64,000 bases of DNA from Albugo candida. Lineage: Eukaryota; Oomycota; Peronosporomycetes; Albuginales. The stretch is from NCBI GenBank assembly GCA_040437565.1, contig JBDOQK010000032.1, positions 124,001 to 188,000 of the forward strand, given 5' to 3'. Positions 11,901 through 23,536 of the stretch are shown piece after piece. The notes under the pieces are model-generated. The model did not search any database, was not told where the DNA came from, and worked only from the letters and a program-made list of their open reading frames with translations. The translations under genes were made by a program, and so were the position numbers. The first letter of the stretch is position 1. Each line of letters opens with the position of its first letter.

Positions 11901-11991
11901 ATCGTTTCGCAGAAGCGCTCGAAGAAGACCCAAGCATGCGGGTATACATATGACATGTGTATATCTTGCGTATAAACTGTATAATAACCAA
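8977..11991 (-). CDS. REV1: DNA repair protein REV1 (Y-family deoxycytidyl transferase)
   Basis: A single frame of 1004 residues from the ATG at 11991; a start at 11937 (MLGSSSS, 986 residues) is equally plausible because the first 18 residues look like leader sequence. Domains in order: BRCT (about 65-150, ending in TPEWIVQC), catalytic Y-family domain with the metal Asp in HVDMDCFF and the Asp-Glu pair in SCDEAFLEF, HhH/thumb (LPGVGKRAAERL), little finger, then two ubiquitin-binding UBM-like motifs (LPTYIQTEI and LPLAIRNEV), and a helical C-terminal domain. This is the full REV1 order. REV1 inserts C opposite lesions and scaffolds other translesion polymerases in the nucleus. It diverges from the GTP cyclohydrolase gene with about 140-195 bp between starts. 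Confidence 0.93.
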   Translation of the reverse strand: MVIIQFIRKIYTCHMYTRMLGSSSSASAKRCRAVGEHHEGDFDVYMSHKIQKLRRENDILRGSVLCSQLFAQIVIFVNGYTLPSKEELRRLIIQHGGDFEHYQTSLVTHIIATHIPLAKLRQYKKMRHPPPIVTPEWIVQCVAQSKILGIKSFLYPGIHESTQETLPASFKLSESSLPIASSEKEVSVELAQRSSEELKCEYSLDRKIKKTPKEDAVVNKKTNSSKDGPEFLKSFFAKSRLHHIGTWRTRFQQRAHEFAALYKKSPMHRASPQSEERVILHVDMDCFFVAIAIKCHHLHKELESKPVAVAHSSSAGTSEISSCNYLARSFGLHAGMFMNTARELCPDLVVLPYSFEAIEKASVDIYTIFFQHTPFVQAMSCDEAFLEFGTEIDGTEKAVEIRDAIFQQTQCTASVGISYNLLLAKLATGKAKPNGVYHIADREHADDFLLALNVKDLPGVGKRAAERLDSFGIDTVRQVRELTKSELADKMGGVKLGESLYQFARGIDHRLVSMEATLMRKSVSAVVNFGIRFENWQDSVDFLTELAKEVQRRLQELSMLTRSITLQVKKRKKGESIEPLKYMGCGKCDDYSKTQILAEATDDDDAIARVAIHLLHQFRFPDSDLRGIGLLATKLVQKQPKERMGLDPEVATKQDTLRKWIFSAQSEHGSPALSSTSSKQRVQSAGTTQESLSITTTEKQWRRPSASQIDKSVLHELPTYIQTEIMTAFPKTIQIAPKQKRKRPQQVKKPSKRSIRNVPTRKRANPFFRPAEISDGSIESHSTDSVALNDVFFSQVDTQVYKELPLAIRNEVSRYTKPSKNTNSHEKLAKEFTSEFDGMIHSTSGSLSEPNVSFVPSISKLVLEALNRIQSPAMQWDSIWVQNQGINDIFDAVYARILFEVEKRALDKVLDMLRFTRRNCSKVVELLEKNLGTNFEPFRESPARDHTEFDDKRIGIICKGFNQILARINEEVQARYRGNLASHLIAPLEIYIQRHDGGRAPVIK

Positions 11992-12132
11992 TCATACGAA
12001 TCTGTATAGCATCCCGCAGTCAGCCAATCAAGAGTATAGAAGCACATTAATTTGACCAATCAATCGATGCTGCCCTATAACGAGTGGCGGCAGCGTGTTT
12101 TCTGACTCGAAAAAGGTGACAATAAAATTGAA
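11992..12132. promoter_or_regulatory. shared divergent promoter region, REV1 / GTP cyclohydrolase I
   Basis: The 141 bp between two head-to-head start codons must hold both 5' leaders and core promoters. No convincing TATA box or initiator could be assigned. If REV1 starts at 11937 the region grows to 195 bp. Confidence 0.4.
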
Positions 12133-12909
12133 ATGACAACATCTTGCGAGCTACAAGCCTCAGCTTCGTGTAACGATCAGTCTTCTCTTACCAATACGGT
12201 CAGTACTATCACAAAGTCTGAAGAACTCAATCAAAGCGGATATCATCATTCAAAGACGGTCGTAGTGAATGGATCGAATACAGTCGACTTGGAGACCCTT
12301 TCCAGCACATTACCATCCCGATACGAAAAAGACTATGAATCAGATCATATTAAACTCAATAAAATGGCGGATGCAGTCAAAATACTGTTAGAATGTATGG
12401 GAGAAGATGTCGAGCGTGAAGGCCTCCAGAAAACCCCGCTGCGAATGGCAAAAGCGTTGTTATACAATACGAAAGGGTACTCACAGTCTCTCTCTCAAGT
12501 GCTGAATCAAGCAGTATTCGAAGAAGAGCATGACGAAATGGTAATCGTGCGCGATATCGATTTGTATTCGCTTTGTGAGCATCACATTGTGCCTTTCATC
12601 GGGAAGGTACACATTGGGTATATTCCCAATGGTAAGGTCTTGGGACTCAGCAAGTTGGCTCGAGTCTCAGATGTGTTTGCGAGACGTTTACAAGTCCAAG
12701 AACGTCTTACAAAGCAGATAGCTCAAGCAATTATGGGTGTCATTCAACCTCGCGGAGTTGGCGTTGTCATCGAAGCCACTCACATGTGTATGGTGATGCG
12801 TGGTGTAGAAAAGAGCGGAGCTAGCACAGTCACAAGCTCGGTATTGGGCTGCTTCAAAACGGACCCACGCACACGAAGTGAGTTTATGGCGTTGATTCAT
12901 CGACGATGA
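12133..12909 (+). CDS. GTP cyclohydrolase I
   Basis: One intronless frame of 258 residues. The enzyme makes dihydroneopterin triphosphate from GTP, the first step to folate or tetrahydrobiopterin. The catalytic core fills residues 75-258. Zinc and active-site residues are seen in [11 protein letters not shown] (Cys and His) and in HMCMVMRG (second Cys). [12 protein letters not shown] and the C-terminal R(S)EFMALI are also conserved. The first about 70 residues are polar and Ser/Thr rich and are not conserved; they look like the variable N-terminal extension of eukaryotic GCH1 rather than a clear transit peptide. It converges with the EF-hand gene 129 bp downstream. Confidence 0.95.
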   Translation: MTTSCELQASASCNDQSSLTNTVSTITKSEELNQSGYHHSKTVVVNGSNTVDLETLSSTLPSRYEKDYESDHIKLNKMADAVKILLECMGEDVEREGLQKTPLRMAKALLYNTKGYSQSLSQVLNQAVFEEEHDEMVIVRDIDLYSLCEHHIVPFIGKVHIGYIPNGKVLGLSKLARVSDVFARRLQVQERLTKQIAQAIMGVIQPRGVGVVIEATHMCMVMRGVEKSGASTVTSSVLGCFKTDPRTRSEFMALIHRR

Positions 12910-13038
12910 AAGAATGGAGTTGTATTGATAGAAGGTTCTAATTGCATCGCCTCTACCGTCGATTTAGATGGAGACGCCATGTCCTTACGACTGATAGGAA
13001 GCTGTGACGAATGATAAAGCCTTATGTGTTGTCTGTCT

Positions 13039-16000
13039 TTATTCCACCTCACCCACACATCGTAGGAATGCCAGGTAATCGATGTCTGGATTCTTACTTT
13101 GTGACTGGCTTGTAGGCACGCAAAAGTGCCCGGCTAAACTCTCTGCTTCGGAAGGCTGCAGACCAACCTTCATTCTGTCCAGAACGGCGGTAAACTGAGA
13201 CTTTGTCACGCGGTGACCTCGCATAGGATCATAATCCTGCAGATAAGGCTTCAACTGCAGTCGCTCCTGCTGCACTTTGAGACGAAGGCGATCAAGAATT
13301 TGCTCAATCATGGGCGCGAGGTGCTGATTGTCCCCATTCTGATCCAATTCCGACAAAGATGTGTGTTCGAGTGCGTCCAGGAAAGCGCGCCAATCAATCT
13401 TATCCTTATGGCAAGACGACTGGAATTGCATTGTGAGTGTGCGAATATCAGTCGCATTCAAAGTGCATCCACATCGATTCAAAGCAGTGTGAAACTTTGA
13501 AATGGTAATCTCACCCGTACGCAGTTTGTCGCCTTCTGTGATGAATTCTTTGAGACGAATACGTTTGGCGATAATCTGTCGACGGAGTTTGGCAACCACA
13601 CGCTCCAAATCGATGGATTCTTCTCTCTCTTCTAAACGCATACGACGCGGTGATGCAATCGCTTTGTGTCCAGAGCCACTCACTCGATTGCGATTGCTGA
13701 TACTATCCGGTAAGATTAAAGGCTCTAAAGTCTCCGTTTCCATCAGTTCCAACGCGTGCAAAAATGCACGATAATCGAATTGAACTAACGTTTCCAATGG
13801 ATTTGGGCTCTTTTCGCGAAATTTACGAATTATTAGTCGACAGAGCTTTGCATTCGGCAGCAAATTGTGCACAGAGAGTACTCTTTCAAATTTGCTTGTC
13901 GATATGTATCCATGTTTGGCGGTATCGAAATCTTCCAATGCGTCTTTGATCTCAAGTCGATTTCGTTTGATCATCGAATGAATGTTCCGAATCGTTGTGG
14001 TGACCAGAGCTTCCTCATCGATATCGAGGTCTTGCGTCTCACTATTTGATATATTTGATAGCTGGCGATTTGTATTGAAAAGCGGCGTGCGCTCCAAGCC
14101 TTTGACTGTGAACACACTATCGACATCATCCACAAACAACTTCCACTTTACGAGTTTTCTTCCTTGCGCGTCCGTCTCGTTGCAAGCATACAAATTCGCC
14201 AAAATGTCAACTTCTTCCGGCGACACAATAAAGCCACACGCATTCAAACCAGCACAAAATTTAGCAAATGTGAGCTTTCCATGACGCAGTTTGTCGAAAT
14301 CGCGAAAATTCTCTTCGATACGTACGCGATACTGCTTCACGTGTTGCTGCATGTAATGTAAAAGGATCGGAGCGGTACGAGCGGCTACTTTGCCTTCAGC
14401 TTCTTTAGTTGAAAGCTCACTCAATCGTAAAGGTGAGAGGATCTCTGAGATAATATGCGAATTTGCAGAGTTTGGACGTTGATTTGGAGCTTCCAACGTA
14501 CCCAATTGCGCCAAATCGAGGCAAAATGTCACGTAATTGATGTAGGAATCATCCAAAGCGCTTTTGTATCGGAGTAATATCACTGCGCGTTCTTGTTCAG
14601 ATATCACGAGTTGAAGCATATCCATCACCCGAAAGAATTGCGGAGTCGTGATGACTTCTCGTCGAGTCCGATCAAAGTCCTGGAAAGCAGGCTTCAGATT
14701 CATTCGTCTTGTACAGCAGTAGGTTCCCAGACGCTTCATCAGCGCATCAAAGATTTTGGTTTCCCGCTCATCCAAAACGCCCCGAATGTCGCGGGAACAT
14801 TGAGAACCTTTGCTCGCAGTTGTAAGCTTTGAAAGAGCATCCTCTCCGCCTTCGAAACAAGCAGCAAACGCTGCGTAATCGATTACAGCATTTTCCATAC
14901 TTGAATTCGCGTACTTGTTCGCCAGCAAATTCAATTGTTGTTCGGAGATTGTTGTGAAGCAGAGCTTCACACACCGTTCAAATTGCGGACGTGTGATTTT
15001 TCCCGTGCGAAATGAATCAAAATCAGTAAAAAAACTCCGTACTCGAATTCTGTCCCTCGCAGCGAGTTGGCGAAGCTGAGATTCCAAATCGCATACTCCT
15101 TCGATTTCCAGGTTCTCACAATGTACGCGTTGGCGACGCCGCTCAGGGAATTGTGGCCTTGCAATTGATGCATTTATATCGCTTGGAGATCGACTGATAT
15201 CATAATGTAGCGCTCTGTAATTCACATCCAACTGATTCCCATACGCTTTTTTCAATACATTGAGATCGGACTCATTCAAACGCACAATGCCGAGGATTCC
15301 GCGACTGAATTCTGCACGTGTCACGTATCCAGAGTTATTGTGATCCAAATCTCGAAAAACATCTTTCAAAATGATTCCACGCGGCCGTGCTGCTGCTTCA
15401 AGATTTTTCTTAATTCTGTCGAGAACGTGAGCTTCCGTTTGGGTAATTGGATCCAAGCCGTATTTCGGTTCAACAATATCAATACTTTTAGTCTTTTGCA
15501 TTTCGGGTCGTGCTTCCAGTCTTTTAATTGTAAACACTTTATCGATCAAATCGCAAAAGCGACGATAATCGNNNNNNNNNNNNNNNNNNNNNNNNNNNNN
15601 NNNNNNNNNNNNNNNNNNNNNNNNNNNNNNNNNNNNNNNNNNNNNNNNNNNNNNNNNNNNNNNNNNNNNNNGGACTCATTCAAACGCACAATGCCGAGGA
15701 TTCCGCGACTGAATTCTGCACGTGTCACGTATCCAGAGTTATTGTGATCCAAATCTCGAAAAACATCTTTCAAAATGATTCCACGCGGCCGTGCTGCTGC
15801 TTCAAGATTTTTCTTAATTCTGTCGAGAACGTGAGCTTCCGTTTGGGTAATTGGATCCAAGCCGTATTTCGGTTCAACAATATCAATACTTTTAGTCTTT
15901 TGCATTTCGGGTCGTGCTTCCAGTCTTTTAATTGTAAACACTTTATCGATCAAATCGCAAAAGCGACGATAATCGACAAAAAGACGATCGTTTGGAAGAC

Positions 16001-16211
16001 AATACTTGGCGATGATTACGTTCACCTCCTTTGATGATAATTGCACACCACTCATATCGATAGCTCTTTTAAATTGATCCGTTTTGATCTTTTTCACGCG
16101 ATGCACATCAAACGTCTTCATGAATTCTTCGAGTCGAATTCGACGTTGTTTGCATATTGCTCGTATTTTCGCCTTCACAGAGCGAAATTCCACAGAATCG
16201 TACTGGTTCAT
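13039..16211 (-). CDS. eight-repeat EF-hand-like protein (frame interrupted by false duplication)
   Basis: The frame starts at the ATG at 16211 and ends at 13039. An N gap and a 304 bp repeated overlap split it. Removing the 404 bp artefact gives one continuous reading of 922 residues. The protein is eight tandem units of about 90-120 residues. Each has a basic helix (RxRLKxFFxDFDxxRxGxIT), an EF-like loop, a QFxRxL helix and a second, weaker half ending in VDYxxF. In seven units the loop keeps the first Asp, the Gly and the hydrophobic position but lacks the other Ca2+ ligands. Only unit 2 (DHNNSGYVTRAE) is a canonical 12-residue loop. The layout resembles large EF-hand proteins of cilia such as EFCAB6, so a flagellar role is a guess that fits its neighbours. 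Intronless. Confidence 0.8.
15572..15671. other. assembly gap, 100 N, with 304 bp repeated flank
   Basis: 15268-15571 and 15672-15975 are the same sequence. The offset is 404 bp, not a multiple of three, so it breaks the EF-hand frame artificially. Confidence 0.95.
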
Positions 16212-16372
16212 GGATAGCTACGAAGGGAAATCGACACGGTAGGGAATCCAAGCGATCAGAAGGAATTGCCAGCGTACTTTGGGTCGGGGTCTTTGAGCAA
16301 ACAAAAATACTGCTATTAAAATAGATTTTACCGTGGAAAGCCTATGGCAGTTTCCTAATGACACGCAATGGA

Positions 16373-18848
16373 TTAATTGACATCATCAACTGCCGGTATT
16401 GTTTCTGTAAAGTGAGAGGCTTTTGTGATAGAAATATCTCCAAATGGTTCTGCTTGCTCGATCTGGACGTAATCTAGCGTCTTCAGTTGAAGCAATTCAA
16501 AAAAAATGCCAGCCGCTGTTCTTCGACTATGTGTGTGCCGCGTGAGTTGTCGGTAGGTCACTTGTTGCTAGACAATCAATTTCGCATGTCAGAAGAGGCT
16601 CAAAGGTGTACTATGAAAGCACTTGCCTTATTCTGTAACGAAGTACGCAAAACCTTCATCACTTTGACCGTATGCGGATGCCATTTGTGTGAGGATGTTG
16701 AGAGTTGTACCAGGCTATGATTCATTGAATCGTCGATATTCGCTTGGAGATCATTCACTGCGGCTAGTTCTAGATCGAGACTTGGATTTTCTAATTCCAC
16801 AGCCATGGGAGCAGGCTCAGTTGGATTGTCTTCCGGTAACTCTGGCGCTTCTAGCGGTCTGGGGATATATGTCAATAAGGATGTGTTTGAATATGAATGA
16901 CGTACTCTTGGTTGAATTCAAAATCAGCTTCATTTTCCTTTTCCACTTCCATCAGCGGGCTCAGCGATTGGCTGGGGTCATGGAGCAAACTATCCCGGTT
17001 CAGTGAATCCTATCGAGCATTACAGGGAATTGATCGCGATGATACTTTTAGGAAGACTTACCATGCCATCAGATGCTCGTCGAGCTTGCTCAATATCCTC
17101 ATCGCTATTCTCGTCACTTTTTTCCCCTTTTTTGGTACTTCCACTTGGTTTGTCTTGGAAACACTTGAGTTTCTTTTTCATGGTCAGATCGAACATTGCG
17201 AGAAGTTCATCAGCAATATCCACGAGGCAAGGACGAGTAAATAGATCCTCGTGTGACATGGCACACGCACTTGTACGTTTTCGTTTTCCGTACATTTCTC
17301 TTGTGCATGTGATATCGGAGACGTCCGCCATTGCTTTTTTTATAAACGAAGAGCTTAATTCCGTGACGCTATCACGACCGATTTTTCGCTTCTTCTTTGG
17401 CCGTAAGTCTCTCTCATTGACTGAAGGTGCAACGTCTTCTCGATCATTCAGAAACGCCGCTTCAATTGAATCATTCATGAGATTCTTATCGACATCTGTT
17501 GATATCTCCAGTGGATTAACATTTATATTCGATGAGTTCTCGACGTCGACATCTTGAAATTCGCCAGCAAAATCATCTTTTGCAAGCGAGGTATCCACTT
17601 CGGTGGGGTTCTCTTTATCAGCAGCCGTTAAACTAGCATCATCCAAGCTCTTCTCAGCCAGATTTTCCATCAAGGATGAATCACTCAGGGCGTTTTGTAT
17701 ACTAGTATCCGCTTCACGAGCAATTTCCACATCACTGACCAAGCTCGTATTCAACATAGGATTTCTATTGACGTCTTCGTCTCTCCCATACTCAAAAGCT
17801 TCATCAATCTGGAACGCTTGCCAATCTCCACCACCAAAAGAATCGTCGACTATCGAAATAACAACTTGAGCTTCTTTCCTCACAATTCACTCAAACACAT
17901 CGTACCAACATTCTCTTCCTGTACTTGCTGCAGTGTGTTTTCCAACATGATATCTTGTCGACGGCCAGCACTCTGACTAGAGGCTGTGATCCATTCATCC
18001 AGCGAAGGTGCTGTAATAGAGCTAAAATGAATCCATCAGTAAGGCCCCACTACATCGGATGAAACAGCNNNNNNNNNNNNNNNNNNNNNNNNNNNNNNNN
18101 NNNNNNNNNNNNNNNNNNNNNNNNNNNNNNNNNNNNNNNNNNNNNNNNNNNNNNNNNNNNNNNNNNNNATTGACGTCTTCGTCTCTCCCATACTCAAAAG
18201 CTTCATCAATCTGGAACGCTTGCCAATCTCCACCACCAAAAGAATCGTCGACTATCGAAATAACAACTTGAGCTTCTTTCCTCACAATTCACTCAAACAC
18301 ATCGTACCAACATTCTCTTCCTGTACTTGCTGCAGTGTGTTTTCCAACATGATATCTTGTCGACGGCCAGCACTCTGACTAGAGGCTGTGATCCATTCAT
18401 CCAGCGAAGGTGCTGTAATAGAGCTAAAATGAATCCATCAGTAAGGCCCCACTACATCGGATGAAACAGCGTACTCGATAGAGTATGTGAGCTCCGCTTC
18501 AAATTCACCAAAATTGCTGACATTGATGGCTTGTGTGCTCGCTTGCTGATGATGAGCTGGAAGATCGACAAGACCTGGACGGAACGCCAACTTAATTTTG
18601 ACCAGTGCTTCGCTGCAGTCTGAATACAGATATTTGACTTTCCTCGAGTATATTCGCACCACACCAAGCAACAAGTGGCCACTGACACGGAGCGCTAATG
18701 GCACTTGCGGGTTGACAATAGAGTCGACAGAGCTCTGGATATCCGCAGTGAATATCTGATGCTTATTGAGCTTCTTGTCCCAATGTGCCGCGAGCCAGAT
18801 TTTCCCTAAAGGACCTTTCTTTGCGAGAATTATCTGCGAGTAAAACAT
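16373..18848 (-). CDS. RAD21: cohesin kleisin subunit RAD21/SCC1
   Basis: Six exons read 18848-18475, 18423-18308, 18251-17062 (minus the artefact 18168-17767), 17009-16906, 16858-16627 and 16567-16373. Introns are 51, 56, 52, 47 and 59 bp, and all joins stay in frame for 602 residues. The N-terminus MFYSQIILAKKGPLGKIWLA is the SMC3-binding kleisin signature. The C-terminal winged helix (RRTAAGIFFELLQLK, then EPFGDISI) binds the SMC1 head. The middle is acidic and Ser-rich, as expected for the separase and phosphorylation region, with a basic KKKRK stretch that could be a nuclear signal. The last intron has a GC donor (AAG|GCAAGT), the only choice that keeps the winged helix in frame. The protein closes the cohesin ring that holds sister chromatids. 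Confidence 0.92.
18069..18168. other. assembly gap, 100 N, with 302 bp repeated flank
   Basis: 17767-18068 and 18169-18470 are identical. The repeat duplicates RAD21 exon 2, the intron after it and the start of exon 3. Confidence 0.95.
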
Positions 18849-19017
18849 CTTTTAGCTCTTAATTGGCGTCTGTTTTCGTGCTTGCTTTTTTTCCCTCGCT
18901 TCGGATTATGTGCCGCCAAAAACATCAAACAAGGATATCTAATTTACGTGGAGCACGCTACAAACAAATGCATTTAGGAAGATCCATTTCTTCAACAGAT
19001 AACTCTCATAGCGGATG

Positions 19018-22000
19018 CTAATAAACAATGAATCCTCTGCAACAATCCTGGGTCGGAACCCGCCACGCATCGCCATTATGATCGATCAATACAAAGCTCG
19101 CGGATATCCTGTACGATCCTTTCACTGTCAGATGTTTCGCTTCGATATAAACGTCCGATACAAACATTCTGTACAGTGGTGTTGTGCCATTCCGCTTGCT
19201 ACCGCCACAAACTTGCCTCATGTCGCTTTTTGAGTGCCAAGTACCGTCATTCTCAAACTGAAATCCGAGAATTCGTGAAGACACTTTTTCGTGCATCAAA
19301 TGCTCTTTATCAATCGCATGTACGGTGATGTCGATCTCCATTTTTTGATACTCCAGTTGTCGTATCTCTTTTAGATAGCCTTTGCCCAGTGACAATGCAC
19401 CATGGAAGAAACAAGTGAATGCACTGCCGAGTGACACGCCCAATTGCGATCGCGCTCGAGGCTTTGATAAAAATGTGTTGGCCTCAGCAAAAGTTAGGAA
19501 TTGACCACTGCCTTGAACGACCCGGAGTTTTGGTATCTGTGTTTGGAAAAAAACACGAGGTAGAGCACAGGGTACGCGACGAAGGAAAGCGGAGATAAAG
19601 TGCTGGACAAAATTTACGATCCAGGCAACCTTGTCTTCCTCCGTAATGCTTTGATCAAGCATTCGTATCTTCCCGTCGACTGCGTTTTCCAAGACGATGC
19701 AAAAACGCATAAGGGGAGGCAAATGGGTGTTTGAAAGATATTCGCCATAGCATGTAGACTTGAGAATCGGAAAAGTGGAATGCCTCGAGTGGTTGGCTGG
19801 TACCACTAGAGTCTTGACAATGATTGAAAATAAATAAGCACACCGACCATACGCAATCAAAACCAGTGAATCGTACTCGCTGGTGCCCAATAGTGATAAT
19901 CGGAGCGTTTTGTATCCATCACCGACTGCTGCAAAATGAGTGGCCAACAAGTCAAACTCGTGGTCTCGTTCAATTCTGGCGATAAGCTCCACTTCTCCGA
20001 TCAGCTGCTGTAATTCCTGAACAAGTTGTAAAAACTGTAGTCGAAGAGATATGTACTGGCGTTGAAATACGAATTTCTGTGATGAATCAATGCTTCCTTC
20101 CAAGTATGTGAGTGCTTGGCTCATCTCATACAGCGTGTCCAACCCGACGACTGTGCGATTTTCTAATAAACCTGTCGGGTCAGCCACGGTGAACGAGGAC
20201 TCTGCCGAACACATTTTCTCCAGCATTAGCAAAAATCCCGTAAGCTGCTCATGTTCTGTGATATCGGCAAGTTTTGGTAGAACGCCCAATGCTAATCCAA
20301 AGAATCCATTGTGCATAACTTCTCGTGTGATTTCGTACTGCAAAAGCGAATTCCCATAGGTTTCCACTAGATGCATCATTTCAGTTAAGATCGCATTGTC
20401 TTCTTTAATCGAGTTGTCAAGAGTTCTGAGAAGAATGACAGCTAGAGCCAGATAATAACGATTGATTTCGTTGGAAAAAGAAGCTTCCTTCTCAATCATA
20501 CGAAACTCCACCATAAATGTACTGATCGCTGATTTTCGTGTTTTTTCCTTCGCAAAGCAGGCAATATGCGATATAAACACGATAAGAGCCCGTTTGATCT
20601 CCACCCGATCCTGTACGAGTACACATGGTTCGTGCACAACGACTTCGAGCAAATCCAGCAGAACAGCTGAGATGTGTGGAGCGATAATCGAAAGAAATTG
20701 CTGACAGACTTCTTGCAAACGATCCAGCACATTCTTCCACATACCAATATGAAACCAGCTTTTTTGAAAATTCTCGAACTGCAGGAACTGGAGCAGTGAC
20801 TGCAAGAAAGAAAAACTCCGTTTATTGTCCTCGTTGATTGAGTGCCTGGCGACATCGTGACTTTGGAACGCATGTATTGCAAGATTGCAAAGAATCCGCG
20901 TATAAACGCTAAATACTTTTGGACTAGTAGGATTCCGATGTACGACAATTTCGAGATTCTGCACGATTGCGCCGATATCATTGGATCTGAGCACATTGTT
21001 ATGTTTTGCTAGCTTATCCAGTAAGTAACAAGCTGATAGAAGAAACGGCGTTTCCGAGTCGAAAAGTGACCGAGTCATATCCTTACACACCTGAAAGACT
21101 TTTTCATCAATGTGGCTCTGGCACTCCAAGAATTTACACACATTTCGTATCGCAGCATTTTGAATTCGACGGCGAGCGTCGAATTTGATCACATTTTGCA
21201 TATACTCCAAGAAGACTTTTGTAAAACTAACGTTGATCGGTTCTACACATGATTGCACAATAAGACGCATTGATTGCAATACGTTGATTGCATCTAAATC
21301 NNNNNNNNNNNNNNNNNNNNNNNNNNNNNNNNNNNNNNNNNNNNNNNNNNNNNNNNNNNNNNNNNNNNNNNNNNNNNNNNNNNNNNNNNNNNNNNNNNNN
21401 TGCGATATAAACACGATAAGAGCCCGTTTGATCTCCACCCGATCCTGTACGAGTACACATGGTTCGTGCACAACGACTTCGAGCAAATCCAGCAGAACAG
21501 CTGAGATGTGTGGAGCGATAATCGAAAGAAATTGCTGACAGACTTCTTGCAAACGATCCAGCACATTCTTCCACATACCAATATGAAACCAGCTTTTTTG
21601 AAAATTCTCGAACTGCAGGAACTGGAGCAGTGACTGCAAGAAAGAAAAACTCCGTTTATTGTCCTCGTTGATTGAGTGCCTGGCGACATCGTGACTTTGG
21701 AACGCATGTATTGCAAGATTGCAAAGAATCCGCGTATAAACGCTAAATACTTTTGGACTAGTAGGATTCCGATGTACGACAATTTCGAGATTCTGCACGA
21801 TTGCGCCGATATCATTGGATCTGAGCACATTGTTATGTTTTGCTAGCTTATCCAGTAAGTAACAAGCTGATAGAAGAAACGGCGTTTCCGAGTCGAAAAG
21901 TGACCGAGTCATATCCTTACACACCTGAAAGACTTTTTCATCAATGTGGCTCTGGCACTCCAAGAATTTACACACATTTCGTATCGCAGCATTTTGAATT

Positions 22001-22933
22001 CGACGGCGAGCGTCGAATTTGATCACATTTTGCATATACTCCAAGAAGACTTTTGTAAAACTAACGTTGATCGGTTCTACACATGATTGCACAATAAGAC
22101 GCATTGATTGCAATACGTTGATTGCATCTAAATCATTCGTAAGATTTGAAAATTCGGCCTGTAATGATCTCCAAATCTACCAAATATCATCAGTGATCGA
22201 CCTGTAGCTCCTTGTGTATCGATAAATTACCTTCTCCATCTTGTCATGTGATTCAATGACGAGATGTCTCGCCAGTATGCGGACATGCGGAATTAACGAG
22301 CCGCACTCCAGCAACCAGTCCTGCAGTTCACGAGAATGTGGCATCAATACGGCCAAAACGTCTAGAACATTTTCCGTTTGGCAACAATAATCATTGCTGC
22401 AGAGATTTAGCAGCCTACATTTAAAGACTCAGTTCGAGATTCATTTGTTAAAGACGAATTCCTTACATCTTCATAGACTCCTGTTCCTTTGCGACGTGAA
22501 CTGATATGGTTTTCATCATTCGAGCAGCAAGTCCCATCGCGTGTTCGTAGTCGAAAGAATCGTTTCTTTCTTCGACACATTGGATAAAGTGTTCCGACAG
22601 AATCGTGGTGATCTACACGCAGAGACTCCTTGACCGACTTGATTAGAGGATTTGAGTATATGAAGCACGTCACCTTTTTCGCGTCGCTGACACTTTTCAA
22701 GTGCATGTCTTGAAATTCTTCATATATCAATGCAATTGCCGAACGTATCGAATTCCGATCGCTTTCATCGCATTAAATACGGATCAAATTCACGATAATG
22801 AATAAACGCACCTAAGAACAAAGTGTTCCGCCAATCGTGTGAATGCGATACTCAAGAAATCTGGCGAGCAGAGTGTTTCAATCGTGAAAAGCCGGCGATA
22901 AAAGGAGATTTGCTCTACTATCAAGCCTTCCAT
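19018..22933 (-). CDS. INTS7: Integrator complex subunit 7 homologue
   Basis: Five exons read 22933-22812, 22761-22674, 22612-22467, 22414-22231 and 22176-19018, with introns of 50, 61, 52 and 54 bp. Leaving out the artefact (21400-20567) the product is 954 residues; human INTS7 is 962. The N-terminal part matches the INTS7 start (RLF, then a helix ending in RLAEHFVLR). The middle is alpha-helical ARM/HEAT-like. The C-terminus is diagnostic: ALPRVFFQTQIPKLRV, then GYLKEI, then KGSYRISASFVLIDHNG followed by WRVPT, matching the PRFFFQ, LFRKI and GxxNITVESSVKDxxGxxWKT blocks of animal INTS7. Integrator cleaves nascent snRNA and promoter-proximal Pol II transcripts. The start could lie further upstream, since the frame is open to about 23170, but the ATG at 22933 gives the expected length. 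Confidence 0.8.
21301..21400. other. assembly gap, 100 N, with 734 bp repeated flank
   Basis: 20567-21300 equals 21401-22134. The offset of 834 bp is a multiple of three, so a naive translation reads through and gains 278 false residues in INTS7. Confidence 0.95.
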
Positions 22934-23536
22934 GTTTCTTTCAGCTCGATGTTGCTGAAAAAATAACTTGACTTTCGCTTCTAGTTGAAGAAATGCGCGA
23001 ATGTGCCAGTCAGAAGACGTGGTATTTGTATGTGGCTCCTGAAGACATTTGTAGTCTAATAGTTGTGCATTCCTTTGACGATTTATGAAGAACGCTGTTT
23101 CGGAGTGAAGTGCGCGATAACTTGATCGATGCAGACTTACTTCCTCCATTATTCCCAAAAGGTTGAGCGTATCAACGAGCCACCGATAAAGTGGTCCACG
23201 CAAAATGCTCCAAAGTCAAACGCCACCCCGCCATCATCGCACGAAGCTACTTGCAAAGCTATACTACTACACATTGCAAGTTTATCATCATTCCGTTACC
23301 ACTACTACTATATTCTAGTTCCAGCTCTGTACTATGAAGTTCGAACGGCCTTTAACGCTCACATCCACGTGTTTGTCTGAGACAAAATGTGGCAAAATGC
23401 AATTTCAACTCAGTACACCTGACTCGGTTTCTTTTGTGAACCGGCGGAAAGCCCGCAGCAAAAAGATTTATTACCGACTGAGCCTTGACCTTCTAAACTA
23501 ATCGTCTTCCTTGATATTCTGATTGGTGTAACATAC

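Noticed and set aside
15340-16034. Plus-strand frames opposite the EF-hand gene
   Set aside because: They are shadows of the minus-strand coding sequence and repeat only because of the artefact.
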